Positions 1-5,760 are shown, counted from the stretch's first letter. The stretch is DNA of 6,508 nucleotides from Nitrososphaeria archaeon (GCA_029776125.1 JARVJS010000017.1:1-6508); one strand, 5' to 3'. Notes: generated by a model not told the origin, from the letters alone. Program-made: numbers and translations.

Positions 1-366
1 GATATTTGAGCTTATCTTATTTTTTAATGCCTCGTCTTCAGTAACGAGTATAAGGTTTTTTTCTTTTGCTATATATGCGTATGCTGCATCATAAAAGGTT
101 ATTTTTGTAGTGTTTGCTGTTTCGAGTATTTGTTCTTCTTTGCATTCTATTTTTAATGTTTCTATTTTGTCTAAGATGTTTTTTATTGTTTTGAGTAATG
201 TTTTTGCTTCTTCACTGTTTATTTTTTTGTGTAGGTTTTGTTCTTTCCATATTATGTTTGCTACCTCATATCTTGCTAATTCTAGTGTGCAGCCTTCTAT
301 GAGTAGTTCTATTCTGTTTTCTTTTATTGCCTTGAATATTGATGAGGAGTCAAATATGTATTTCAT
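1..366 (-). CDS. vapC: VapC-type PIN-domain toxin ribonuclease, partial (C-terminus beyond left edge)
   Basis: The reading frame runs open from an ATG at 366 leftward to base 1, giving 122 codons without a stop, so the 3' end lies outside the window. The protein begins MKYIFDSSSIF and has the four spaced acidic residues of a PIN nuclease: Asp6 after the first beta strand, Glu34 in ARYEVANIIW, Asp93 in FYDAAYAYIA and Asp111 in ILVTEDEAL. PIN toxins are Mg2+-dependent ribonucleases that act in the cytoplasm on RNA and are neutralised by the partner antitoxin. The start overlaps the stop of the upstream vapB by four bases (ATGA at 366-363), implying translational coupling. Family VapC proteins are usually about 120-140 residues, so little is missing. 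RNA target unknown. The family call is firm; activity as a toxin is inferred from family and context. Confidence 0.9.
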   Translation of the reverse strand, partial: MKYIFDSSSIFKAIKENRIELLIEGCTLELARYEVANIIWKEQNLHKKINSEEAKTLLKTIKNILDKIETLKIECKEEQILETANTTKITFYDAAYAYIAKEKNLILVTEDEALKNKISSNI

Positions 367-593
367 CTTTGTTCTCGATCCTCTCTTACTGACCTTATTA
401 TATCTTCTTCTGAAATTTTGTCTAGTATTTGTTTTATAGAGTCTACTTCTTTCTTTAGTCTTTTAATTTCCTCTTTCTTTATACTTTCTTCTATTGCCTT
501 CTTTAGAACATCTGAGGGCTTTATACCATACTTTTTCATTTTTTCCCTCAACTCTACACTAACTTTCACTGAAACCGTAACATACTTACCCAT
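363..593 (-). CDS. vapB: VapB-type antitoxin
   Basis: This 76-residue protein starts MGKYVTVSVKVSVELREKMKKYG, a short beta strand followed by a helix as in ribbon-helix-helix or related archaeal antitoxin DNA-binding domains. A long charged helix rich in Lys and Glu follows (about residues 28-76), the type of tail that wraps the toxin. It sits directly upstream of the PIN toxin and overlaps it by four bases, the standard antitoxin-toxin order. A GGTGGT ribosome site (minus strand, 602-597) lies three bases before the ATG at 593. VapB-VapC complexes usually repress their own promoter, so autoregulation at the TATA box near 626 is expected but not visible as a clear operator. Assignment rests on size, fold-like pattern and partner; sequence alone would be weaker. 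Confidence 0.82.
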   Translation of the reverse strand: MGKYVTVSVKVSVELREKMKKYGIKPSDVLKKAIEESIKKEEIKRLKKEVDSIKQILDKISEEDIIRSVREDREQR

Positions 594-620
594 AATACCA
601 CCAATATTACTACCACTTTA

Positions 621-631
621 TTGTAATATAA
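621..631 (-). promoter_or_regulatory. Candidate TATA box of the vapBC pair at 1-593
   Basis: Read on the minus strand this is TTATATTACAA. Its centre is about 33 bases upstream of the vapB ATG, which predicts transcription starting near base 600 and a very short leader. The spacing and A/T pattern fit an archaeal TBP site, but in AT-rich DNA such matches occur by chance. Confidence 0.4.
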
Positions 632-659
632 GGTTTACCTATTTGACTAGTTAGAGAGT

Positions 660-664
660 AAAAA
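660..664 (-). terminator. Candidate T-run terminator after the first enolase-family remnant
   Basis: On the minus strand the sequence reads CCACCTTTTTACTC about 75 bases after the remnant's stop codon. Archaeal transcription commonly ends at short T-runs. The same CACCTTTTT string follows the second remnant (1736-1728), which makes both more credible. Confidence 0.35.
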
Positions 665-739
665 GGTGGAAAGTATTTTATTATATAGATGATAAAATTA
701 ACCTCTTACTTTTGATTGCGACAATGATATAGTATCTAA

Positions 740-1004
740 TTATTGGTTTCTGATGAGTTCGTCCTTGAATTCTATGCCATGCCCTTCTCTTTCTGGTGTG
801 AATGAGTATCCTTCCTTTATTTTTAATGAGTTCTTGAGTAGTGGAGTTAACCATGGCATGTGTTCAACCGTTAAACCATTGGAAAATGCACTTGATGCTT
901 AACAAAAGAGGAAGTGTCTCTGTCTTCAAGTATGCTTTCAATAAAGTATTCTACTATTGGGTCAGCTACTGACCATACTTTTTGGAAAAAGAGTAAGCCA
1001 AGAA
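740..1004 (-). pseudogene. Remnant of an enolase-superfamily (mandelate racemase subgroup) dehydratase/racemase, copy 1
   Basis: Reading leftward from 898, one frame gives ASSAFSNGLTVEHMPWLTPL, then about 30 residues including KIKEGYSFTPEREGHGIEF, then DELIRNQ and a TAA stop at 742-740. This is the C-terminal end typical of mandelate-racemase-like proteins (VEHMPWL, and a GHG motif before the C-terminus). Directly upstream, in a different frame (972-901), is SVADPIVEYFIESILEDRD, and before that LAYSFSKKYG followed by a stop. These resemble the N-terminal capping-domain segment just after the GxGYxxS/T motif. The junction near 899-900 would then join residues of about 60-90 directly to the last 50, deleting the whole metal-binding barrel of a roughly 370-400 residue enzyme. 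The C-terminal part is aligned confidently with copy 2 (1850-2420); the N-terminal part is a weaker match. No function can remain. Confidence 0.78.
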
Positions 1005-1080
1005 TATTATTAATTTCTTTAACATGAAACCCTTTTATTTAGTTTGCTTTCTAACTATATTTTATAACTTTTTAGAGATC

Positions 1081-1446
1081 TTATTCGATTAGTTTAACAA
1101 ATTGTTTACCTTTAAAGTGTTTGTCTCCAGTTAAAAGATAAGTGTTATCATCTGCGTAAGAATATATTATTCCGTCTATCAGGTATAGGCCTTCTTTTTC
1201 TGCGATTTCTCCTGCTTTAACTGCTTGTTCTCCATCTAGGTTTAGGATAAGACTTCTTTCTTTTATAAAATCTAAAATTTTTCTTCTCTTCATATATGAT
1301 ATTTTCTTTCTTTTTAATATTCTGCTTATTTCAGCCAAAACTATTGATGGTGTTTGAGGCTCATTTTCTTCTATTAGAGCCTTAAATTTTTCATTTCCTT
1401 CAAAATATGATATCCATGCATATGTGTCAACTATATAGTTCTTCAT
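1081..1446 (-). CDS. vapC: VapC-type PIN-domain toxin ribonuclease
   Basis: The protein is 121 residues when started at the ATG at 1446 (MKNYIVDTYAWISYFEG). An in-frame TTG at 1461 would add five residues (MRKKP), but ATG is preferred because it gives the usual PIN N-terminus and has a GAGG ribosome site (1459-1456) nine bases upstream. The four PIN acidic positions are present: Asp7 in VDTYAW, Glu39 in SIVLAEISRIL, Asp91 in LIDGIIYSYA and Asp108 in LLTGDKHF. The length is normal for the family. Its start lies inside the 3' end of vapB (20-base overlap), so the two are co-translated. It is only distantly similar to the PIN protein at 1-366 and is not a recent duplicate of it. RNA target unknown. 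Confidence 0.93.
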   Translation of the reverse strand: MKNYIVDTYAWISYFEGNEKFKALIEENEPQTPSIVLAEISRILKRKKISYMKRRKILDFIKERSLILNLDGEQAVKAGEIAEKEGLYLIDGIIYSYADDNTYLLTGDKHFKGKQFVKLIE

Positions 1447-1651
1447 GGGCTTCTTCCTCAACGATATCTTTTGTTGAAACTAATCCTTTTAGTTCTCCAA
1501 ACATACTCTTTTTCTTGGGAAAAAGTGCTTCTTTAAGTATTTCATTGGCTAACTTTGATATACTTCCTTTACTCTTTTCTTTAAGCTTCTTTACTACTGC
1601 TTCACTAAGTACTAAAGTTGTTCTTACTTTCTTTTCACTCATATCCATCAT
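1427..1651 (-). CDS. vapB: VapB-type ribbon-helix-helix antitoxin
   Basis: This 74-residue protein has an N-terminal ribbon-helix-helix pattern: a beta strand VRTTLVLSEAVVKKLKEKS (residues 9-27, beta strand then helix) followed by GSISKLANEILKEAL (second helix, about 29-43). This is the DNA-binding fold of CopG/VapB antitoxins. The tail (residues 44-74, with an acidic KDIVEEEAHEELY stretch) is the likely toxin-binding segment. It overlaps the downstream PIN gene by 20 bases. Three closely spaced Met codons (1651, 1648, 1642) are possible starts; the TATA box about 25 bases upstream of the first two suggests a leaderless transcript starting at one of them. Repression of its own promoter together with VapC is expected from the family. 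Confidence 0.9.
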   Translation of the reverse strand: MMDMSEKKVRTTLVLSEAVVKKLKEKSKGSISKLANEILKEALFPKKKSMFGELKGLVSTKDIVEEEAHEELYS

Positions 1652-1668
1652 ATGTCATATATCATACA

Positions 1669-1678
1669 ATATATAAAA
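1669..1678 (-). promoter_or_regulatory. TATA box of the vapBC pair at 1081-1651 (leaderless)
   Basis: The minus strand reads TTTTATATAT, centred near 1673. A transcription start 25-26 bases downstream falls at about 1648, on the first two ATG codons of vapB. This is the arrangement of archaeal leaderless genes and agrees with the lack of a ribosome site before these codons. Confidence 0.55.
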
Positions 1679-1727
1679 ACTTATTTGTGATCAAAAAAAT
1701 AATTAATGATATAAAGAAATTTTATAC

Positions 1728-1732
1728 AAAAA
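1728..1732 (-). terminator. Candidate T-run terminator after the second enolase-family remnant
   Basis: The minus strand reads TCACCTTTTTGTA about 115 bases after the remnant's stop. It matches the CACCTTTTT found after copy 1. The stretch 1679-1849 otherwise contains no gene that I can support. Confidence 0.3.
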
Positions 1733-1849
1733 GGTGACCAACAATACTTTGTTTAAGTTTAGAAGAATGATATTTTGCTACTTTATTAAGGTTATAGTAA
1801 GTACAACAATGATACAGTGGATAAAATATTATAGGGAAATGCTCAATTA

Positions 1850-2420
1850 TCAATTTCTTATTAGATCATCCTTGAATTCTGTGCTATGTCCTTTTCTTTT
1901 TGATGTACATGCATATCCTTCTTTTATTTCTAGTTGATTCTTGAATAGGTTTGCTAGCTATGGCATGTGTTCAACTGTTATAGCATTTTGGAATGCATAT
2001 AGTAGGTGGGTGTGTAGTTCCATGTTAAAGTGTGGTGCTACTGGTATATAATATTCTTCTGCATATTTTGCTATTTTTATCCATTCGGTTATGCCCTTTA
2101 CTCTGCAAACGTCTGGCTGGATTATGTCTACTGCCTTCTTTTGAATAAGTTTTTGGAAAATGTTAGATGGTATATCCATTCTCCAGTCGCTACTTTTCAG
2201 CGTAATCGTTTATGTCACCGTCGACCATTGGCTCCTCAATAATTGCTTTTACTCCTTCACCACCCCTTAGAGTGTAGGTGTAGCCTATTCCCTTTATACC
2301 TTCACCTGTTTCAAGACTTACGATAATTAACTGTATACTGTCAAGAATCCTAGTTGAGTCAGAAATTAACTTTCCACAGGATGTATTTAGAAGATGTGTT
2401 TTTATATTCAAAACCTTCAT
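1850..2420 (-). pseudogene. Remnant of an enolase-superfamily (mandelate racemase subgroup) dehydratase/racemase, copy 2
   Basis: The start (ATG at 2420) and N-terminus survive: MKVLNIKTHLL, then ETGEGIKGIGYTYTLRGGEG, the capping domain of the mandelate racemase subgroup. The frame then jumps without a break from VKAIIEE into PMVDGDINDYAEK, which belongs to the (W)IEEPM segment of the barrel. About 100 or more residues, including the KxK catalytic lysines and the first metal ligand, are missing. A frameshift follows (VATGEWIYHL in another frame, near 2200-2165, holding the metal-binding TGE). Next comes QKKAVDIIQPDVCRVKGITEW, IPVAPHFNMELHTHL (the Asp and His of the catalytic dyad) and TVEHMP. 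Here a TAG at 1960-1958 replaces the expected Trp codon TGG. The frame continues to DLIRN and a TGA at 1852-1850. The intact enzyme would be about 370-400 residues; some 190 codons remain. Substrate unknown; sugar-acid dehydration is the commonest role of such proteins. Confidence 0.9.
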
Positions 2421-2452
2421 TTAATATAACACATCCATTTATGGTTAATGTA

Positions 2453-2462
2453 GTATATAAGC
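2453..2462 (-). promoter_or_regulatory. TATA box retained upstream of the second enolase-family remnant
   Basis: The minus strand reads GCTTATATAC, centred about 37 bases before the ATG at 2420. Transcription would start near 2431 with a leader of about ten bases. The promoter appears intact although the gene is not, suggesting recent loss. Confidence 0.45.
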
Positions 2463-2497
2463 TTAAGTTTGAAATAAAAACAACAATTAAGTAATTT

Positions 2498-2538
2498 ATA
2501 ACAGATATCCTTCTATTAAGGGATTAATAACTGTATAT
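2498..2538. repeat. Imperfect direct repeat in the divergent intergenic region
   Basis: ATAACAGATAT (2498-2508) and ATAACTGTATAT (2527-2538) start 29 bases apart, between the dead gene's promoter and the forward gene at 2637. They could be regulator sites, but such near matches are common in DNA this AT-rich. Nothing else stands out in 2463-2600. Confidence 0.2.
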
Positions 2539-2602
2539 TTTATGCCTAATTAAATATTCGCATTTAAGTTTAAAAAGATTAAAAAAAGAATAATAATAAA
2601 TC

Positions 2603-2627
2603 TTTTATATTAATACGTCTATAGGAG
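2603..2627 (+). promoter_or_regulatory. TATA-like element and ribosome site before the UxuA-like gene
   Basis: TTTTATAT at 2603-2610 is a TATA-like element and GGAG at 2624-2627 is a ribosome site nine bases before the TTG at 2637. The two are hard to reconcile: a start 25 bases after this TATA would fall near 2632, beyond the GGAG. A looser A/T element around 2588-2599 would give a start near 2619 and keep the ribosome site. The GGAG supports TTG2637 as start either way. Confidence 0.45.
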
Positions 2628-2636
2628 AAGATGTAG

Positions 2637-3476
2637 TTGGAAATTGGAATTAATTCTTATGAGAAGGATACCATTAAATTACTTAATTATTGTCACAAAA
2701 TCGGAGTTAATCATGTATGTTTAGCATCCTCGACCATTAATAGTTACATTAAAAAGGGTTACTTAGACTATGAAGAATTAAAGTTGTTGAAAGAACTTTT
2801 TGAAAGGAAAGGAATTAGAATAACAGCCATGATTATAACAGATAGCCCAAGTCAACACGCCCTTTTATACGAGCCAGGTTCAGAAAAAGAACGTGAAGCC
2901 TTTTGCCTAACATTAGAGACACTGGGTAAAGTGGGAATCGACACTGCGGTAATATTTCCTAAGGTTGTAGAACCAATTAATAAGTTTAAAAAAGAAGAAT
3001 ATTGGAGAAAAATTGAGAAATTTTATGAAATATTTATGTCAACGGCTGAAAATGCTCACGTTAAAGTGGCAAATCATGCCTTCTATCGATCATGGAGTAT
3101 GATAAAAAATACAAAAAGTCTGAGTAGACTTTTGAAGTTAATTCCTAGCCAATACAATGGAATCACATATTGTCCAGGAATATATCTAATGGGTGACAAC
3201 CCATATGAGGCTATAACTTTATTCTCTGATAAAATCTTTCTTGCACATATTAGAAATTTGAGGATAATAGAAGAATATCCAGGCTACAAGGAAGTGTTTC
3301 TTACAGAAGGTGATTTAGATATCAATAAAATTTTGGAACTATTAGAGGCCATAGGTTTTAGGGGAATTATATGCCCAGAACATTTAGGAAAAAAAGATAA
3401 CATGGACAAAGACTTACAAGTTGAAGCCATTAGATATTTAAAGAACCTTTTAAAAAATATTGGAGAGCAACACTAG
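2637..3476 (+). CDS. UxuA-like (mannonate dehydratase family) xylose-isomerase-like TIM-barrel protein
   Basis: This 279-residue cytoplasmic protein starts at TTG; the codon just before it is an in-frame TAG, and the next Met is residue 65, so TTG is the only reasonable start. The strand-helix rhythm is that of the xylose-isomerase-like TIM barrel. Several motifs point to UxuA-type D-mannonate dehydratases: VANHAFYRSW (His147), GITYCPGIYLMGDNP (Cys179), FLAHIRNL (His204, then Arg-Asn), a late GDLDI (225-229) and CPEHLG (Glu248-His249). In characterised UxuA the His, Cys, His and an Asp in PDHG bind the metal; here the Asp is replaced by Glu. UxuA converts D-mannonate to 2-keto-3-deoxygluconate in hexuronate breakdown. 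The protein is shorter than bacterial UxuA (about 350-400), so substrate may differ. It diverges from the decayed dehydratase at 1850-2420. Alternative: another sugar isomerase/epimerase of the same fold. Confidence 0.72.
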   Translation: MEIGINSYEKDTIKLLNYCHKIGVNHVCLASSTINSYIKKGYLDYEELKLLKELFERKGIRITAMIITDSPSQHALLYEPGSEKEREAFCLTLETLGKVGIDTAVIFPKVVEPINKFKKEEYWRKIEKFYEIFMSTAENAHVKVANHAFYRSWSMIKNTKSLSRLLKLIPSQYNGITYCPGIYLMGDNPYEAITLFSDKIFLAHIRNLRIIEEYPGYKEVFLTEGDLDINKILELLEAIGFRGIICPEHLGKKDNMDKDLQVEAIRYLKNLLKNIGEQH

Positions 3477-3481
3477 ATTCA

Positions 3482-3486
3482 TTTTT
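3482..3486 (+). terminator. T-run terminator after the UxuA-like gene
   Basis: TTTTT begins six bases after the TAG stop codon, a typical simple archaeal terminator. The 99-base gap to the convergent kinase gene holds no other gene; the near-symmetric ATATAGGGGTATAT (about 3505-3518) could form only a weak hairpin. Confidence 0.4.
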
Positions 3487-3547
3487 AAAAGAAATACTAT
3501 AATGATATATAGGGGTATATAGTCTCGATAATAGAAAAGATGGATAC

Positions 3548-3568
3548 AAAAACTGAAATCTTGAAAAA
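3548..3568 (-). terminator. T-run terminator(s) after the GHMP kinase gene
   Basis: On the minus strand two TTTTT runs (3568-3564 and 3552-3548) follow the kinase stop codon at 3578-3576, fitting termination of the convergent transcript. Confidence 0.4.
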
Positions 3569-3575
3569 TCGTGGT

Positions 3576-4838
3576 TTAGGTTAACTCTTTTCTAATACCG
3601 GTATCTACTTTTGTTATCCATCCCCTTTTTGCGCCCTCCTTAATTCCTTCTTTAAGTACTTTTTTAGCTACGTCCATATCTTCTGATAGTGCTATTATTG
3701 ATCCTCCTAGTCCTGCCCCTGAAATTTTTGCTCCCAATGCTCCTGCCTTATTTACTGAGTCTATTATCTTTTCTATTTGGGGGAGACTTAGTTCGTAAAG
3801 GTCTCTTATCAGTTCGTGCTGTTGGTTCATTATTGTACCGATTAGTTTTAGCTTGGAGTTTTTGCTTGCGAAGGCGTTTTCTATATGTTTTTTCCATTTA
3901 TTTCCCAGTGTATTGTAAAGAGTTTCTTTGTCTACGATTTCGCCTTTAATTATTTTTAATGCTAGTAATGTTGATTTATGTTCTTTTATTGTAAATTCTA
4001 TTCTATTTCTTGATTTCTTCGGGACTTTATTGAGATACGGTGTGATTTCTTCTTCATTTATTTCTTCCCATAATGTTTCATAGTATGTTTTTCCAAGCTT
4101 TTTCTGAAGTGTATAAGGTGTCTGAGTTTCCGTTAATATTTTTAGGCCTAAGTTTATTTCTTCTTGTCTTTTAGGATGAATTTCTGCTGTGCTATGCTTT
4201 ATTCCTGAGTCTAAGACAACAAATATTCCTTCATCTAAAAATAATTCTTCAACATTATATGGTGGCTTTGTTTCTATTTTCAAAATTTTTCCAAAGGTGG
4301 AACCGTACTGGTCTAGTCGACCACATGGGATACCCATTATCTCATGCTCAGCATGATATGCTATTTCGGCAATATACTTTTTACTTAAATTAAGACCAAA
4401 TAATTCATTAATGCTTCCGATAAATGAGACTGTTAGGGCTGCGCTGCTTCCAAGACCACCACCTATTGGCACTTCACTATAAATTAATGCTTTAAAGCCT
4501 TCAATTTTATAACCTTTTTCGGATAAAGCTATCAATGATGCTCTAAGATAGTCTCCAAACCATGGATGACCTATAAGCCTAACATCTTTTAAATCAAATT
4601 TATCCCTATACACCTTTCCTTCCTCTTTCATGTTAACAGATACAATTTCAACTTTAGACCCTTTTAATGAGACAACAGCGGTATATGTTCTTAAATTTAC
4701 GCCAACAGAAACTACAGGAAGCCCTTTATAATCTTGGTGTGTATTAAGAAAATCCAATCTTCCTGGAGAAGAAACAATTAAAGAAGGAGGATAACCGTAC
4801 TCCTCCTCATATTTGTCTACTATGTATTTTAATATCAT
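3576..4838 (-). CDS. GHMP-family sugar kinase, galactokinase-related
   Basis: This 420-residue protein has all three GHMP kinase motifs. Motif 1 is SPGRLDFLNTHQDYKG (24-39), corresponding to the galactokinase signature GRxNxIGEHxDY. Motif 2 is the phosphate loop PIGGGLGSSAAL (124-135). Motif 3 is GAKISGAGLGGSIIAL (369-384). CGRLDQYGSTFG (172-183) matches the galactokinase CGIMDQ segment, with Asp176 as the likely catalytic base. The enzyme should phosphorylate the anomeric C1 hydroxyl of a sugar with ATP, in the cytoplasm. The usual Glu of GEH is Thr33 here (NTH), so the sugar may not be galactose; sugar-binding residues differ in kinases for arabinose, fucose, heptose or uronic acids. Length suits the galactokinase group (about 350-430). 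ATG at 4838 is supported by a TATA box at leaderless spacing. It is convergent with the UxuA-like gene and divergent from the hydrolase. Confidence 0.88.
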   Translation of the reverse strand: MILKYIVDKYEEEYGYPPSLIVSSPGRLDFLNTHQDYKGLPVVSVGVNLRTYTAVVSLKGSKVEIVSVNMKEEGKVYRDKFDLKDVRLIGHPWFGDYLRASLIALSEKGYKIEGFKALIYSEVPIGGGLGSSAALTVSFIGSINELFGLNLSKKYIAEIAYHAEHEIMGIPCGRLDQYGSTFGKILKIETKPPYNVEELFLDEGIFVVLDSGIKHSTAEIHPKRQEEINLGLKILTETQTPYTLQKKLGKTYYETLWEEINEEEITPYLNKVPKKSRNRIEFTIKEHKSTLLALKIIKGEIVDKETLYNTLGNKWKKHIENAFASKNSKLKLIGTIMNQQHELIRDLYELSLPQIEKIIDSVNKAGALGAKISGAGLGGSIIALSEDMDVAKKVLKEGIKEGAKRGWITKVDTGIRKELT

Positions 4839-4860
4839 ACAAAAGTTTTTTACCTACTCG

Positions 4861-4870
4861 AATATATATC
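4861..4870 (-). promoter_or_regulatory. TATA box of the GHMP kinase gene (leaderless)
   Basis: The minus strand reads GATATATATT, centred about 28 bases before the ATG at 4838. Transcription would begin at or within a few bases of the start codon, and no good ribosome site precedes it. Confidence 0.55.
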
Positions 4871-4913
4871 TATTCCATTTTTTATTTTTATATCATTTTA
4901 TGGGAAAGCAAAA

Positions 4914-4949
4914 TTAATATATTCACATGAATAAAATTTTTGCTGAGGT
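4914..4949 (+). promoter_or_regulatory. TATA box and ribosome site of the alpha/beta hydrolase gene
   Basis: TTAATATATTC (4914-4924) lies about 34 bases before the TTG at 4953 and predicts a start near 4944, just at the GAGGT ribosome site (4945-4949). GAGGTAAT differs by one base from the archaeal GAGGTGAT and runs almost into the start codon. A second TATA-like element (TTTTTATATC, 4885-4894) would give a longer leader of about 37 bases, which would keep the whole ribosome site. Confidence 0.45.
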
Positions 4950-4952
4950 AAT

Positions 4953-5753
4953 TTGATTAAGCCTGTAATTTTTGAAAATGAGAATCAAAAACTTGTTGGA
5001 ATAATACATTTACCTGAAAATTTAGAGACTTTAAAGAAAGTTCCAGGTATAGTTATGTTCCATGGATTTACAGGTAATAAGGTAGAAGCACACAGACTCT
5101 TTGTACAAGTAGCAAGAAGCCTTTGTAAGGCAGGATTTATGGTACTACGGTTCGATTTCAGAGGATCTGGAGATAGTGATGGAGAATTTGAAGACATAAC
5201 TGTCGAGAATGAGGTAAGTGACGCTGAAAAGGCACTAACCTTCTTTCTGAGGCAAAGAAAAGTGGACAGAGAAAAAGTTGGTGTTATTGGCTTAAGTATG
5301 GGAGGAAGGGTTGCTACAATATTGGCATCAAAAGATAATAGAATAAAATTCGTTGTTTTATATTCGGCTGCTTTTGGACCATTACATAACAGGTTTCTAA
5401 ACTTTATAAAACCAGAACAATGGCATATACTAAATTCTGGAGAAAGTATAGAAATTAAAGATCCAAATGTTTCGAGTGGATGGTATTTAAAAAAGAAGTT
5501 CTTTGAAACTATCGATTATATAATCCCCTTTGAAGTTATGAATAAAATAAAAGTGCCTATGCTGATAATACATGGTGATCAAGACCAAACTATTTCTGTA
5601 GAAGAAGCGAAGAAAGGATATGAGATTATTAAAGATTTAAATAATAAAAATGAACTTTACATCATTAGTGGGGGAGACCACACTTTTTCTCAAAAAGAGC
5701 ATACAAGGGAAGTTATAGAAAAAACGTTAAAATGGCTTAACACAATTTTATAA
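4953..5753 (+). CDS. Alpha/beta-hydrolase, esterase/acyl-hydrolase type
   Basis: This 266-residue serine hydrolase starts at TTG; an in-frame TGA at 4944-4946 and the absence of another Met before residue 35 leave no better start. The fold's motifs appear in order: MFHGFTGNK (35-43, oxyanion loop), RFDFRGSGDSDG (66-77), the nucleophile elbow GLSMGG with Ser115 (113-118), IIHGDQDQTISV (205-216) with Asp211 as the likely acid, and GGDHTF (240-245) with His243. No signal peptide or membrane segment is seen, so it is cytoplasmic. It resembles the feruloyl-esterase/dipeptidyl-peptidase-like group of carboxyl-ester hydrolases, of normal length; the insertion at about 142-196 forms the lid. Its substrate cannot be told from sequence. 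It may act on acylated sugars, given the kinase neighbours, but that is a guess. A gap of 83 bases separates it from the next gene. Confidence 0.9.
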   Translation: MIKPVIFENENQKLVGIIHLPENLETLKKVPGIVMFHGFTGNKVEAHRLFVQVARSLCKAGFMVLRFDFRGSGDSDGEFEDITVENEVSDAEKALTFFLRQRKVDREKVGVIGLSMGGRVATILASKDNRIKFVVLYSAAFGPLHNRFLNFIKPEQWHILNSGESIEIKDPNVSSGWYLKKKFFETIDYIIPFEVMNKIKVPMLIIHGDQDQTISVEEAKKGYEIIKDLNNKNELYIISGGDHTFSQKEHTREVIEKTLKWLNTIL

Positions 5754-5760
5754 GCTAAAA

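Noticed and set aside
110..439. Forward open frame rich in Phe, Leu and Ser that might look like a membrane protein
   Set aside because: It is the antisense of the PIN toxin and antitoxin genes; hydrophobic content is an artefact of complementing Lys/Glu-rich AT-rich coding DNA.
751..756. TGATGA resembling a C box of a C/D guide RNA
   Set aside because: There is no CTGA D box at proper distance and the bases encode the C-terminus of the remnant on the other strand.
1..1651. Possibility that the two VapBC units arose by tandem duplication together with the enolase genes
   Set aside because: The two PIN proteins and the two antitoxins share only family-level motifs, while the remnants are much more alike, so the units were not duplicated as one block.
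1734..1937. Forward open frame starting GTG after an AAGGTGA-like ribosome site
   Set aside because: It runs antisense into the clear C-terminus of the enolase-family remnant, has no recognisable motif, and the AAGGTG is better read as the complement of a T-run terminator shared with copy 1.
3505..3518. ATATAGGGGTATAT near-palindrome in the convergent gap
   Set aside because: Arms are only five A/T pairs, too weak for a meaningful hairpin, and no repeat of it is seen elsewhere in the window.
3689..3949. Leu-rich forward open frame resembling a transmembrane protein
   Set aside because: Antisense of the C-terminal part of the GHMP kinase.
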